Assembly (NCBI GenBank): GCA_963971285.1
Contig: OZ020257.1
Coordinates: forward strand, 14,832,602 to 14,896,601
Source: Astropecten irregularis
Taxonomy: Eukaryota; Echinodermata; Asteroidea; Paxillosida; Astropectinidae
Reading direction: 5' to 3'
DNA: 64,000 nt
The translations under genes were made by a program, and so were the position numbers. Below, piece by piece: positions 1 to 22,506 of this stretch. The first letter of the stretch is position 1. The number at the start of each line of letters is the position of its first letter. The notes under the pieces were generated by a model that was given only the letters and a program-made list of their open reading frames with translations, was not told the DNA's origin and did no database searches.

Positions 1-11
1 TCTGACTGCCT

Positions 12-152
12 AATGAACAAAGATCATTGACCATTGGGGTCACCACCAATGTAGGGCTGGAAGGCTGAGTTGGTAGAGCGCCTGTATGGTATACAGGAGG
101 TTGCCGTTTCGAATCCCGCTCCAGTCAATTGTTCTTTGTTCACCTTTCAATG
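12..152 (+). mobile_element. tRNA-Thr-like element with inverted arms
   Basis: Positions 58-126 fold as a degenerate tRNA: acceptor GCTGGA/TCCAGT, anticodon stem CCTGT/ACAGG around a 7-base loop whose central triplet is GGT (threonine), and a B-box-like TTCGAATCC. The T stem has mismatches, so this is not a working tRNA. It is flanked by inverted arms (12-31 and 124-141). Related copies lie at 35331-35460 and 49036-49172. Confidence 0.55.
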
Positions 153-1710
153 GCTTTATCTAGAATCAGTTAGAAATATCAGTTAGAATATTTGAGGATG
201 ATTGGATCTCATCAAAATAATAGTCCATCAATATGAGGAGGTGTACTTTTGCTTATCTACTTTATGGGCATTTAGAGGGTAGTAGACTAGTTCATCCTCT
301 TGTGAGTTGGACAAGCTTCCGGTTCCAAAAACTGAGTAAAACACAGGCAATCTCATAGCTAGCATAATACAGTTCAATGCACTGTACATCAAAATGGTGT
401 CAAACTTACAGAGAGGCTAGTGCATTAATGATGCGTTGTGAAATTTGGCAGACATGGTTAGATGTGTTTTGTATTTCATTGGGATGTGTTCTTTGCTTGA
501 ATTTTGGGAGGGTTGATGCCGTGACAGTATTTTAGTATTTTAGCCGACGATGAGACAGTTTTTAAAATATCCCACTCCACTGCATGTTAATTAGTAGCAT
601 ACTGCCGTTACCCCCACTGCATGCTAGTAAACTGCCCAGGAACATTCTTGGTATTTCGTTATGAAGAAGTGGGCTGAAGTGTAGAATCCAGACATTATTG
701 CGTTGTATATGTCCCACAACATATAATGAATGTAGGGTATTTGCAATGCCATTGAGCCAATAGACAGCATAGCATTGACATAAAGACTGCAATCTACTAC
801 CGGTCCCACGACCCTCTCTACCAAGCATTTGTCTGTCGTGCATACATTTCAATTTGCGCAGGCAACATGGCGTGATCCCGTGCATCCTAATAGGTTCATT
901 ACGGTCCAGATCATTCGCAAATGAGCTAGGTGAATCTTGTTGCCCCGTCTTGAGAATAATATCCCAGACAGGAAATCTATTTCAAGTATTTCCATTCTTG
1001 ACGTCATTTGCATGAACCGGAATACATTCCCTCAGGTAGGATGTGTTTTAATGCAGTCACATTTATTTGCTAATATAGCCCACTGAAAGTACATGTTATT
1101 TAATAAAACGTCATTCTATTTATATGCAGCCAATTTCATCGAGAAAATGTAATGTTATGTGACCATGGGATACCGACCAAAATTGCATGCATTGAATATT
1201 GCCTGTGACTGGTTCTCCGCTGAATTCTGCACAGCATAAAAGATTGCTAAGCAAAACTAAGGACCCCGGGGCTGCTTAGTGTAGAATTCTGCTCAGTACC
1301 AAAAGATTTTTGCTTATACATGTAGCTGTCATTGGTTATTAGCTATAATTTGATATTGCTGTGTACTTGCATTTGTATTCAGCTGATCTGCTTAGCAATT
1401 TTGTTTTCATTAAGCAGCTCCAAGAAACAAAACCAGGGTTTCCTGAATTTCATATTTTAGTAATGTGTCCAAACATTCCTTGTTTTTATTTGAAAATGCG
1501 GCCAAAATTTGATTTATTTCTGTCTCTTATATATTATTCATGTACATATTTGTCACCATTAATTCATATCACTTGGAATTCTTTCCTGATATTTAATTTA
1601 TCTACATTGAAAATAACAAGCTGCAAATTGTATAAAAGTTGTATTCCGGTATTGAACAGAACCATGATATGTAAGACAGTGTTACATGTATATGCTACAA
1701 ACACGGTGAC

Positions 1711-1864
1711 AGTAGCGCTCCACGCTTATGCTAAAAATAGCACCGGATCTCAGACAAACATTGCAACCATGCAAACGTGTGTGCGTGTGCACACTACATG
1801 TGCGAGACAATGTTTGTCTGACATCCGGGGATTTGATGACGTCATTAGTGCGGAGCGCTATTCA
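1711..1864. mobile_element. Foldback element (MITE-like)
   Basis: Ends are inverted (TAGCGCTCC on the left, GGAGCGCTA on the right). Inner arms also pair: the CAGACAAACATTG stretch near 1752 and its complement near 1809. No convincing target-site duplication was found. Confidence 0.5.
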
Positions 1865-4317
1865 AGTTGTTTTGTGGCAAGAGTAAATAATGTAGAGATA
1901 TATGACAGTGTGTATTATTATTAGTCCCATTACTTTGTGCTGAATGACATTGGACTGAATATATAGTCTCTAGTTGCATCAATGTGCCCTCTCGTGTTTG
2001 CAGGATGCAAACACCCTAACCTATTTCAAATCTTGTGCTTAATTCTGTTTTGTAGCTTAAAATCTGCCAACTTTATGAGACTTTATTCCAAACTATCCTT
2101 ATGCATAAAATGCGCCTTAAGTAAACAAAAAAATAACAACATTGGCAATAATTGTATCATGAACATCTCATGAATTGATTACACTTAAATGTAAATAATA
2201 AGAGATAGTTTACGGTTAGTTTACTTGTAGTACTAGTACATGTACAGTAGCCAATGTGATATACAATTATGAATCAATTAGACAATTTCTCATTGGCCAG
2301 ATGCTAGTGTGGTGACATTACCATAGTGTTAAGATCATCACCAGTGACAAACCTTTACTGCTTCAACTCAGTTCAAGTCGGCTTGAATTGCTCTTGTTTA
2401 ATTTTCTGGTTGAGCGCCCATTGCCTGTGCCATAATTAGTTACCTTTGTTTGCTTATGTGTATGTAAAATTATGCAAAATTATGAATGCTGTAATAAGAA
2501 CGACCTTTCTGTACACTTATATTGATTTAGTTTTTCCCCCAAAGAAGACTTAGGAATCCCTTCTTTCATGAAGTAAATGTTCTTTCTTGATAGCAAATCT
2601 CAAAAAGAAGCTCTCACATGTAGATATGTGAGAATCTGACCACTCAGTATTTACCAATTGGCCTATACCCTTTGCATCTCGTTAATTTTGCTTGTCGCGT
2701 TTCATAAGTCAGCCAAAAAATCAACAGCAACAACTCCTCATCCACAACAGTCTCTCTAAAGCTCCAAAATGTCAAATTTAATCCCGAGCAGCAAGTCAAA
2801 CCCTAACACCAGGGGTAAATTTTCATTTGACTGTAATAAGTCAGTGTCCAGATACAGCGAAAGAAGGAAAAGAAAAAGGTTTATAAAGCCAGTGCGTGGT
2901 CTACATTGAGCTGTACACTCTTGTTTAGTCCCCATGCTGAAATTTAATAAACCTAAAAGCCACTGATGCTTAGTGTGGCTAGGGACTGTAAATTGGCTAT
3001 ATGCCGTGATCACCCCCACCCCCTCTGGAGACTTCCCTCTTTTCCCCTTCAGTTGCCATGCCAACTAGTGAAGTGTAAAAACTCTTCTTTAGTTGGGTTT
3101 GATAAATGTGAGACTTTGTTTGGAAATTCCTTGGAGACATGTTATTGCAGTGCGATCTGCAGTCAAGTAAATAATGAGTCAACCTTTCAGGGGTAGCGGG
3201 ACGTTTGTACCTTATTATTTTGTTTTCTATTTTAGTATCAAGGACAGACTTGGGGAGAGGGTACTATAAAGGCTATTCAGCTACACGTCCATTCCTTCAT
3301 TTCACTCAGATTTCACAATTTTTTTCATTTTAGCAAATTTTGCATGACGCTCATAGCACACATAAACGGCGTGTACCATATTTCATTATTAAGTATATAT
3401 CATGATATGTGTGAACAGCCTGTTGAAGTAAAGGGTCAAAATATTGGTGATTGTAGCCCCACCCACAAAAGCCACGCCCACCTTTATGATTTTGCAACTC
3501 CACCTAGAAATATTTTATCATTTTGAGCCCTAGTGAAAAATAAAATATCAAAAATCTTAGAAAATAAAATAATAAATTTACATTATACTTTGTTTGTTTG
3601 TTAATAATATGCTAACCATTGATACTTATTTGGTTATCCCCTGTAAGTTTGAATAATTATAATTAGTTTGTGTCATGAGGCGTTCAATGTGTAGGTCCAA
3701 GCAACCCTGAAAATATCAAGCATGGATTACAGATATTGTATTACATTTGTATGCTTAGCTCCATGCCATGTACTAGGAGAGAAGGCGTTTGGACTGCAGT
3801 GGTGTCATGGATGGCCAAGTGAGGGCGGTAGACTGCTCAAACAGTTGGCAGGCTCAGATTACACTGTACCTTTCATACGCCATTATTCATATCTCTTGCA
3901 GCCTCAACACACCTATCTGCAGTCTAAGAGATTTAGGACACATCCTAAGGTTATAAAACAAACAGACATGATGTTTGACATATGGTAGAAATTACAATGT
4001 ATTTTAAAATGCGTGTTGGTGCTTACATTACATTGATACCTAAGACCCTTGAGCTGTTCCTATTGGTTGAAAGTTTCTCTCTCTATAAGTCTTTAGTCTT
4101 GGAAAGTCTACTTTTCATGTAAGATTCCCGCCCTGTGCTTTTCACCTGTTACAAAGATCTCTAAACCCATGCTATCATAATTTTCATTTCATAGTTGGAA
4201 TTTCCATATTTATGAATTTAGCAGCAAATGTCACACAATACCAGATCATTTGCATGTAATTTATATCTAATCAACTAGTTAGTGTGGTCATTGAATGACA
4301 CTATGATCTTCTTTACT

Positions 4318-4350
4318 TTACAAAGGGAATCTTGAAGATTCCCTTTGTAA
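4318..4350. repeat. Perfect hairpin, 16-bp arms
   Basis: TTACAAAGGGAATCTT is followed after one base by its exact complement. It is likely a remnant or core of a palindromic repeat. No gene is nearby. Confidence 0.7.
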
Positions 4351-6849
4351 CCGTCTATAAACAGTGCCCGGGACGTTTGCCTGTTAAAGACACATTTTAA
4401 AGATTTGCAGCTGTATGTTAGATTCAAGTTTAAAACGAGTCCTTTGCCGTGTTTATTGAAACATTTTTGAGATATGTTTCAACTCGGTACTCATCCCCTG
4501 ATTGGCTGTCATAAAACAAAGCAAAAACAACAACAAAACAAAACAACTCAAAAACTAATGCTAGTTTCTGGCACACACCATATGTTCTAATGTTCTTTTC
4601 ATTCAAAACAAATGGAACTCCAGCGTATCATTTCACCTTAAATTTAGCCAAGCTGTAGCACAGAATTGTTTTTCGTTTAGCGTTTTTGATTATTTGTGTG
4701 ACGTTTTAAACCACCTTTCAATAATTGGTTTGCAACAATACTAATTGCCAAGACTAAAGAATATCATATCATTTGTATTTATTTGTTAATTTTGAAATAC
4801 AGTACGGCTGTGAGGTTAATGCTTATTACTGTGTAAACATTGTAAATAGTTCCACCATAATCTAATTTCCAATTGCAATTTTTTTTTATTTCCTATTTAA
4901 TTTCCTTTGTTAACCTTTCAGTTGTTAATTTATGTGCATGTAGAACTTTGTCTTTCATTTTCAGTAAGTACTAAGTTTGATTTCATATCTCCCCGGTATG
5001 ATTCATAGATTTCAACAACAATTTGTCACATCCACATTTTGATGATAATAATCTTAATTCAATTCTTTCTATCATAGATGAATAATTTTGGAATCAATTT
5101 TTAGTCAGTCATCTGTGGATACAATACAAGTACCAACAGTGTTGCCCATGGCAAGAGAGCCCTTCATATATTTGATACCAAAATAGCAAATGAAACCAGT
5201 GTTGTAATACTTTGTACTTCCGTCTCAATACTTTAAGCCTTCAATAAAAATCCTGCTAGGATCAAAACGCATCAGGCCCTCCTAATTCCAAGCATTTTAT
5301 AAATTTCGGGTCATTATTTTGGCTGATGAGCAGTTTACAGCTGTTTATTACTTGCATCAAATCTTTTCATATTATCAAGTGCTTTTCCCAAAAGTACAAT
5401 TGCTTGGAATGCTTTTTATGTGTACGGGCACAGAAAACTATATTCAGACAAAAGTACAAAGGCTGCAACACTGTGAAAAGATTTATTTTCATCTTCCAAA
5501 CACCATAAAAAATAGTCCAAAATGAAAAACAAAATGAATTTAAAAAAATACTACCATGGTGCTTAAAAAAATCCAAACTCTAAACTCATTGTGCAATTTC
5601 TTTTAATTAACAGGCAAATTATTTAACAGGCAAAATATTGGTTAAATCTGTTGATACCAATATACCATTGGAAGTATTTTGTTTTGTTTTTATGACTTTA
5701 TTCCTGAATCATCTTTATAAATAATGATGTAGAAAATAAATCAAATTTAAAAAGTTATGTAATTTGCTTTGTACAGACGGTGGCATATATTTGGTGCATA
5801 TTGATATATTGGAGTTGGCCGTAGAATAATTATGTAAATTTCTGTAAACATTGGAAGCTATGAAATAATTATGAGTACTCAATAAACCAAACCTTAATAT
5901 GTGATGCTTTGACAGTTAACTTCTATGTGACTCTAGTTCTTATTTGTTTGTTTGTTTGTGTGTGGTTGATGACTACTGTGACATGGAAGTGTCCAAAACA
6001 CATTGGCTGGTATTCATAAAAACGTAGCATATGCTTTTACTTCACTTTTCAAGTATTTAGCATGCACCATATTCATAAAAAGGGAAGGATTTGCTTATAC
6101 TTTTAAGCATATGCTTCAGGTAAAAGTATCTCCTTCAAGACATCGAGCAAATACTAAAAGTAGAAGCATCTCCTTCTATACATATTCATAAAGAGTAGTA
6201 TTAAGCATACTACAAGCATATCCTCGGAAAATCCTAAGGTTGCTCCATTCCAGGCTTGAACGTCTTTGTGATTACTTGTGCTTGGCGTGGCTGGCTACAT
6301 TGAACTTGTGGAAGGTGCAAGGAGGAAAACAAATGTTTATAATGTCAGGAAGTTGTATTGGCCATCGTATTTCATGCGTTTTTATCATTTTGGTGAAGAA
6401 AATGTGGACTGGCTTAGCTACCCGTCACATCTTCGTCCGACATGCTGCCTGATGTTACCTCAGTGAGGAATGGTTCAAGTGGCGGATCTAGAGAGGGTTT
6501 TGCGGGGTGTAGCGCAGACCGATGTATTGTTAGTATTATTAGTATTATAAATGGAGACCGAAAATGAGCACCCTTTAAAATTCTGGTCATTTTAAAACCA
6601 TTTTCATACCTGCATGTGATTTGAATGTTTTCATGTTTTATGCCCTATAATTGGAGAAAAATCTCAACAACAAAATTCTGTTCTGTAAACGAAGAATTTG
6701 ATGTGCTCTAGCCATGACACATCCCTCGATAAGTTTTTCAGATTGCGACTCAGTTTAGGACTTGATTTCATCAAAATTACACTTTTTGCTTTCCAACCCC
6801 CCTGTTTTCTGAAGGCTAAATCTGCCCTAACTGTTCGGACTCATCTGTT

Positions 6850-7755
6850 CCCCCAGTATGGTAGTTCCCCCAGTATGGTAGTTCCTCCAATATGGTAGTA
6901 CCCCCAGTATGGTAGTTCCCCCAGTAGTTCCCCCAGTATGGAGTAGTTCCCCCAGTAGTTCCCCCAGTATGAAATAGTGCCCCCAGTAGTTCCCCCAGTA
7001 TGTGAAGTCAGTAGTGCCCCCCGGTAGTTCCCCTAGTAGTTCCCCTAGTAGTTCCCCCAGTATAAAGTAGTGCCCCCGGTAGTTCCCCTAGTAGTTCCCC
7101 CAGTATGGAGTAGTGCCCCCCAGGTAGTTCCCCCAGTATGAAGTAGTGCCCCCGGTAGTTCCCCCAGTAGTTCCCCCAGTATGGAGTAGTGCCCCCTAGT
7201 AGTTCCCCCAGTATGAAGTAGTGCCCCCGGTAGTTCCCCCAGTAGTTCCCCCAGTATGGAGTAGTGCCCCCTAGTAGTTCCCCAGTAGTTCCCCCAGTAT
7301 GAAGTAGTGCCCCCGGTAGTTCCCCTAGTAGTTCCCCCAGTATGGAGTAGTGCCCCCTAGTAGTTCCCCAGTAGTTCCCCCAGTATGAAGTAGTGCCCCC
7401 GGTAGTTCCCCTAGTAGTTCCCCCAGTATGAAGTAGTGCCCCCGGTAGTTCCCCCAGTAGTTCCCCCAGTATGGAGTAGTGCCCCTAGTAGTTCCCCCAG
7501 TATGGAGTAGTGCCCCTAGGTAGTTCCCCTAGTAGTTCCCCCAGTATGAAGTAGTGCCCCCCTAGTAGTTCCCCCAGTATGAAGTAGTGCCCCCCGGTAG
7601 TTCCCCCAGTGTGAGTTCCCCCAGTATGGTAGTTCCCCCAGTATGGAGTAGTTCCCCCAGTATGGTAGTTCCCCCAGTATGGTAGTTCCTCCAGTATGGA
7701 GTAGTTCCCCCAGTATGGAGTAGTTCCCCCAGTATGGAGTAGTTCCCCCAGTATG
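6850..7755. repeat. Minisatellite rich in CCCCCAGTAT/GGAGTAGTT
   Basis: About 0.9 kb of short, imperfect tandem units built from GTTCCCCCAGTATGGAGTA and AGTAGTGCCCCC, with higher-order repeats of about 55-60 bp in the middle. One strand is C-rich and the other G-rich. It ends 63 bp before the coding exon at 7819, so it lies in that gene's last intron. The open frame on the minus strand here is a by-product of the repeat. Confidence 0.9.
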
Positions 7756-7818
7756 TTTGTCATTGTAATATGGTAGGCCTAATTCTGATCGGCTGTTCTC
7801 TTGTTTTCTGTGCCCTAG

Positions 7819-7952
7819 TGTTGGCAGAGCATCCAGACATGAGGCAGATCATGGCCGACGTAGCCAGGGAAAGACTACAGAAGATCATTGAGAGCAGTAC
7901 CGAGAAGGACGGGTACCAGACCGCCAATGACGAAAACGATGAGTCCAATTAA
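7819..7952 (+). CDS. Terminal coding exon of an unrecognised gene
   Basis: A pyrimidine-rich tract ending in CCCTAG gives a good acceptor just before 7819. The exon is in phase 2 and reads 43 residues to a TAA at 7950-7952. An AATAAA signal follows at 7991-7996, so this is a credible 3' end. The peptide starts LAEHPDMRQIMADVARERL, a charged, probably helical segment, and ends in an acidic, disordered tail rich in Asp, Glu and Asn. I do not recognise the family, and no upstream exon could be placed. A cytosolic or nuclear protein is likely from composition only. Splice site, codon use and poly(A) signal make a real gene end likely. Confidence 0.7.
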
Positions 7953-7990
7953 AACCCAGATGAACTTAGTCCAAAATAGTCCAATTATAA

Positions 7991-7996
7991 AATAAA
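7991..7996 (+). terminator. Poly(A) signal of the gene ending at 7952
   Basis: AATAAA, 39 bases after the stop codon, in an A/T-rich context. Confidence 0.6.
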
Positions 7997-9189
7997 GTAT
8001 TAAAAAATAGTATTAATTACTGGCATTGTGTTGTTAAATTATCAATCAACTTAAAATAATGTTTTGGATCATATTCACATTTTAATTATAAGAAGTTGAC
8101 AATTAGTGCTCGATGTCCTAATGCATTATTGGCAGCTTTCTAACTGTATGCAGCATTATGACAAACTTCCTAGTATTCATGGTCATCTATTTCCTGTGTG
8201 TGATGCATTTTTAATTGATAAAGTCCTTTGTAATAAACTGTTTGAAAAACTGCAGAATTGTTTGAGTTGTTCCGTTAGCATAGTGGGTATACTTGGCACT
8301 ATGATGTAGACTGCCGATACGGCAATGAATTCATTTAAAATTAAGAACCAATAAACACGGAAATAAACAGACAAGAAAGAAGCATGTTTGTAAACATAAT
8401 TCACTGTGTTTTTATGTGGATGATCTCTTTTCTTTTCTTCTCTTTTTAGGCACAAACACAAGTTTGTCACTCCTCACCTCACCTTCTACAAACAAGCAAA
8501 ATGTTAAAATGGCTGTGTATTTGAAGAAACTGTAAATACCTTCGTCTCTATCAGTTATTCACAGTGAACATATACCGCAAAATACGTTTGGCTAGGAATG
8601 GCACGGAATGTGCCACAGAATGATTAGGCTACCAAATTGACCCCAAGAAACAGCAGTGACAGTCTGCAGTGCATTGGTTATGCGCTGATTCTCCCCTGTA
8701 CTTTGCGGAAGTAAAAACCAATACATGTACATTTCATAGCGTTCTCTTAAAGAAAGTAAGAAAGTCAAGACAGTGACAGTGACAGTGGATAATCCGGTAG
8801 CCTCATTTTTTTCAGCTGGCGTTAATAAACGTCAAAGTCTGAAATGCAATGGGTTTAAATACATTGTAGCTTGATAAACTGTGCAGAACGAAGTGGAATG
8901 GGACGAAAGGTCGGTACCAGGCTGACAGGGAAAGGTGAGTTGATAGGAAGGAGTTAACAGGGGTAGGATCATAAATCATAAATGTTTAATATATGCCAAA
9001 CAAATAAACAATAACATTTTAATCCATCTATAAAATCTGCATTCAGAGTTTCCAGAATGACTCCGGATTCGTAACTTTGCCCCTAAAAAAAAGCCAACAT
9101 GGAGTGTTGCATGGCTTCAATGGACACGGATATCGTTGTATTCACATGATCTACTGCCAATATAAACATAAGAATCACGTGGTGTTGAA

Positions 9190-9308
9190 GGGCCTGTTTG
9201 TTTCGGCACACGATCAGGGATCTAGCAGATCCACGTCCAATGCAGGAAACGCTAAAATGGGATCCGGATCAGCAGGATCCGTGATCTTGTGCACAAAACA
9301 AACAGGCC
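9190..9308. mobile_element. MITE, GGGCCTGTTTG family, GAA duplication
   Basis: Inverted ends GGGCCTGTTTG and CAAACAGGCC; interior rich in GGATCC-type palindromes. GAA flanks both sides (9187-9189 and 9309-9311). Same family as 17452-17567, 18848-18956 and 20119-20238. Confidence 0.7.
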
Positions 9309-9603
9309 GAAGTAAAACTACCATCTCAACGTTTCCAAAGTCCATAGGTTTACACTGTGTCCCTATATTAGCCTCCTGAACAAGCTGGCAAACATGGATA
9401 TGAATCTGACGCAAAGACACAGCAGGGAATCCACGTCATTTCAAATCAGCAATAATCATTTACAATGATAAGATCTGTATATGTATAATACACTGTAAAT
9501 CATACTTATTTATTGTTACATTACCAATGTCACATACGGACCGACACCAATTGAGCAAAGCTGAACCAATTTTCAACCATCCCAAACTTTCAGACGTGTA
9601 CAG

Positions 9604-9749
9604 GGGCCGATTTCACAAAGCTCTGCGACGCGTCGCAACCCCATTTGCGACACGTCCTAGCTGCGACACGTCGCATCTATGCGGTGAGTCCATAGAGAAA
9701 GGATGCGTCTTAACTCTGCGACATGTCGTAAGTTTTATGAAATTGGCCC
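9604..9749. mobile_element. MITE with CAG duplication, GCGACACGTC-rich
   Basis: Ends GGGCCGATTTCA and TGAAATTGGCCC are inverted. CAG flanks both sides (9601-9603, 9750-9752). The interior carries repeated GCGACRCGTC words in both orientations. Confidence 0.75.
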
Positions 9750-10009
9750 CAGGACCCCAAAAATGACAAATCTCTTCATTCTGTGCTGAGAGTGAATATT
9801 TGGCCCAATTAAATAAATACAGCAGCACCAAGCCATCAAGATTCTCAGAGTGTCACCCATATCGTTGCCATGGAGTTTGTCGACCATCTCCAAATACTGG
9901 CCTTTCGACAAACCAAAAACCTACAACAAGCGTATTTTGATTCTGTAAGAAACATCCACTGCCAAGTGGGAAATGAACCTAGACACTTACAACATAGACC
10001 AATCCGACG

Positions 10010-10049
10010 GCAGGGTGTACGTCCCATGATTAGGGGACATACACCCTGC
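10010..10049. repeat. Hairpin
   Basis: GCAGGGTGTACGTCCC and GGGGACATACACCCTGC pair around a 7-base loop. A wider inverted pair (ACCAATCCGACGG at 9998, complement at 10148) suggests a larger foldback element whose ends I cannot fix. Confidence 0.5.
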
Positions 10050-10842
10050 AGTGTAGAGTGCGGCGGATGTAAATTATTTTGTTGCTGGACCAAATACGGG
10101 CGAGAACACACCAGTAATGGCAGGTGTTTCCTACCTCCATGGTTGCACCGTCGGATCGGTGTATAGGTTCTTCTTGTTAAATGTGCAAATTACTGACTGG
10201 TAACCATAAGCATGGAGTTGTGTGTGTTACATGAAGTGTCACAAGAATGGGTACCATGGAAAAAACAAAAGGGGAAAGAGTATATAGTAAGTTCACACAG
10301 TGACTACTTGTTATCTACAACATTAAGCTTGTAAGAACCAGTAACCGACTGAAAGCCCTGTTTTAAACGTGACATTCCTGGCTGGTATTCAATGAAAAAA
10401 ACAAAAACAAACGACAACAAAATAGGGAAATGACTTGCGGAAACAAAATGTCGGAGAAAACGTTCTTCTGAAATTAAACCAAGGTATTTGTGTAAGTACC
10501 CGTCTCTTTTATCATTTGAATGGACAGACAAAGACGGATCATTTGCATTTTGTGACCAAGTCTACAAAATCAAATCTAATTTTAGAGTTAAATTTCTACA
10601 TGTGTTGGAGTGTAGCTCTGTGGATCTACGGGCACAGATGTGTTTATGCATAAATGCAATGAAATATTTTCCTTTGTATCATTTTCCTTGTAATATGGCA
10701 ACACCGCTGATACTGATTAGTCAAAAAGATTGCCCAATGTATCAACCGAACAAATGCCTTTAATGTCCCGAGGTACAATGTAGCGTTTCCACATATGTGA
10801 TTTTGGTCCGTGGTCATGCTCATGATTTGCATTTGAGATCAG

Positions 10843-11083
10843 GGCCCTGCTTACCGCATAACTCTGCGCTTATGATTCTCATTCTATGCTTACAGGGAGA
10901 GCGCTGATTACCTACGCTAGTCGAGAAAGCGATGGATCCTTAGTAAGTAAGTTAAGCAAATTACCCACACACACAACTGAAAATACCTTGCTAATCCATG
11001 GAATAGGATCTTGTATTAAGCACAGAATCTTTTGCTTCTGTAAGCGCCGATTCTACGCTTAAGCAGAGTATTTACCTTGGGCC
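10843..11083. mobile_element. MITE with CAG duplication, GGCCC ends
   Basis: Left end GGCCCTGCTTACC and right end TTTACCTTGGGCC are imperfect inverted copies. CAG flanks both sides (10840-10842, 11084-11086). Confidence 0.6.
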
Positions 11084-11896
11084 CAGATTGTCTAGCACCC
11101 TATGCACATTACTTAACACTTGCATTTCTTTTCTCAAAGCTGATAGCTCACTATATGATTGGACAGTGGATGAAGCATATGCTTATTAAAATGAAAATGA
11201 GCATTGAAAAAATTAAAAGCGATGGATCAAGCCAATTTGGGAATAAAATTCACTGTACATGTATTATTTTGGATTTAGGTAATAGGAATTTGTAAGAAGT
11301 AAAATCTATGGAATAATTTTTTGATATTGAAATGTAAACTATGCAAAAGGAAATTGATAAAATGGTCACCCTGTTTGAAAAGCTGGTCATGAACTAACTC
11401 TATGCCTGTACCAACAGATTCGCTGCGGTAGAACCTATCGCATCTCAGACAAACGGGGCAGTTTGAAGAAACCTGCTAAGCGCATGAATTTATGCTCAGC
11501 CTCCAAAATGTTTCATCTTGCAAAACACAGGTTACCAGCCAAAAATCTCATGCCATTGTGTAACTGTTTGTGACTGGTCCTCGGCCTATACTTTTCTGTT
11601 AAGCGATAGTTGAATGAAAATGAGCCCAGGTCCCTTTGGAAACCAGAGAGATTCGGTTTTATAAACAGTCTTCTTGGCCATCAACGTTGAATACACATCC
11701 AAAATTAATTTCATCCCTGCAAAGTGTTTAACAAAGTTTTTTTTTTAATTCTGATACAAAAGAAAAAACAAACACAAAGATTTAGTCGAATATAATACAC
11801 ATTTTTTGTTTTAGTTATTTTTTTCTGTTAAGTTTTGTTTTTTTAAATGGAGTGGGTGGCTATTTTTTTGGTTAGGGTAGAAGTTGGTGACGTATA

Positions 11897-22145
<10,249 letters not shown>

Positions 22146-22506
22146 CTTGAAAGTTCGCCTGAAGGTCATGCGCCCTCTGTTGGCTGAAATTAATTCACCG
22201 GGAAATAAAACCTGGCTTATTTTGAACTATTGGCGGCGCTACGCAAATATGCCGCGCGCGTGATGATGCATATTCATTATCAGTTGCTAAGTTGTAAAAG
22301 TTTGCTGGTGCGTCCCTAGTGATGTGGTTACCATTTACCTGTCTGTACACAATCAAACCCCATGACCATGTGTACCCCTAGCTACACATAAGAACACACC
22401 TGTTGACGGTGAAGCCTTCATTAAAGTTCTGAGACACTGACTTGACAACACGCGTCACTCATCTCGATTCTAACTGATAAATCGCTGGCGAAATATAGCT
22501 TGCAGA
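22146..22506. promoter_or_regulatory. Divergent promoter region COPS2 / ODF3
   Basis: 361 bp separate the two opposite start codons. GCCCTCTGTTGGC sits at 22172-22184, 27 bp from the COPS2 ATG, followed by a short CG-rich patch (GCCGCGCGCG near 22250). No TATA box stands out. Transcription start sites are not visible. Confidence 0.55.

Larger units (their letters stand above)
1..7818. other. Non-coding DNA, probably intron of the gene ending at 7952
   Basis: No exon could be supported here on either strand. The stretch holds a tRNA-like inverted-arm element (12-152), a foldback element (1711-1864), a perfect 33-bp hairpin (4318-4350) and a repeat fragment near 5250-5292 that matches the palindrome at 54901-55043. 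A long minisatellite (6850-7755) ends it. Because the exon at 7819 starts at a splice acceptor, at least the right part must be intron. Upstream exons may be present but too short to recognise by eye. Confidence 0.5.
8020..11896. other. Intergenic region, no gene recognised
   Basis: It lies between the poly(A) site near 8010 and the COPS2 stop. It contains inverted-repeat elements at 9190-9308, 9604-9749 and 10843-11083 and a hairpin at 10010-10049. A weak acceptor-like tract with a short frame at 8449-8506 was not accepted as an exon. The COPS2 3' UTR must occupy part of the right end. Confidence 0.5.

Noticed and set aside
58-126. Functional tRNA-Thr gene
   Set aside because: T stem has mismatches and the sequence is one of several dispersed copies with shared flanks, so it is a repeat.
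1361-1924. 187-codon plus-strand frame
   Set aside because: A/T-rich low-complexity peptide that runs through the foldback element at 1711-1864; no recognisable domain.
3722-3988. 88-codon plus-strand frame
   Set aside because: No domain, no clear splice signals, and no link to the exon at 7819.
7485-7763. 92-codon Gly/Thr/Tyr/Trp-rich minus frame
   Set aside because: By-product of the minisatellite; no start context or exon borders.
8449-8506. Possible alternative terminal exon (peptide HKHKFVTPHLTFYK)
   Set aside because: Good pyrimidine tract and AG, but only 18 codons. The gene already has a stop and poly(A) signal at 7952-7996.
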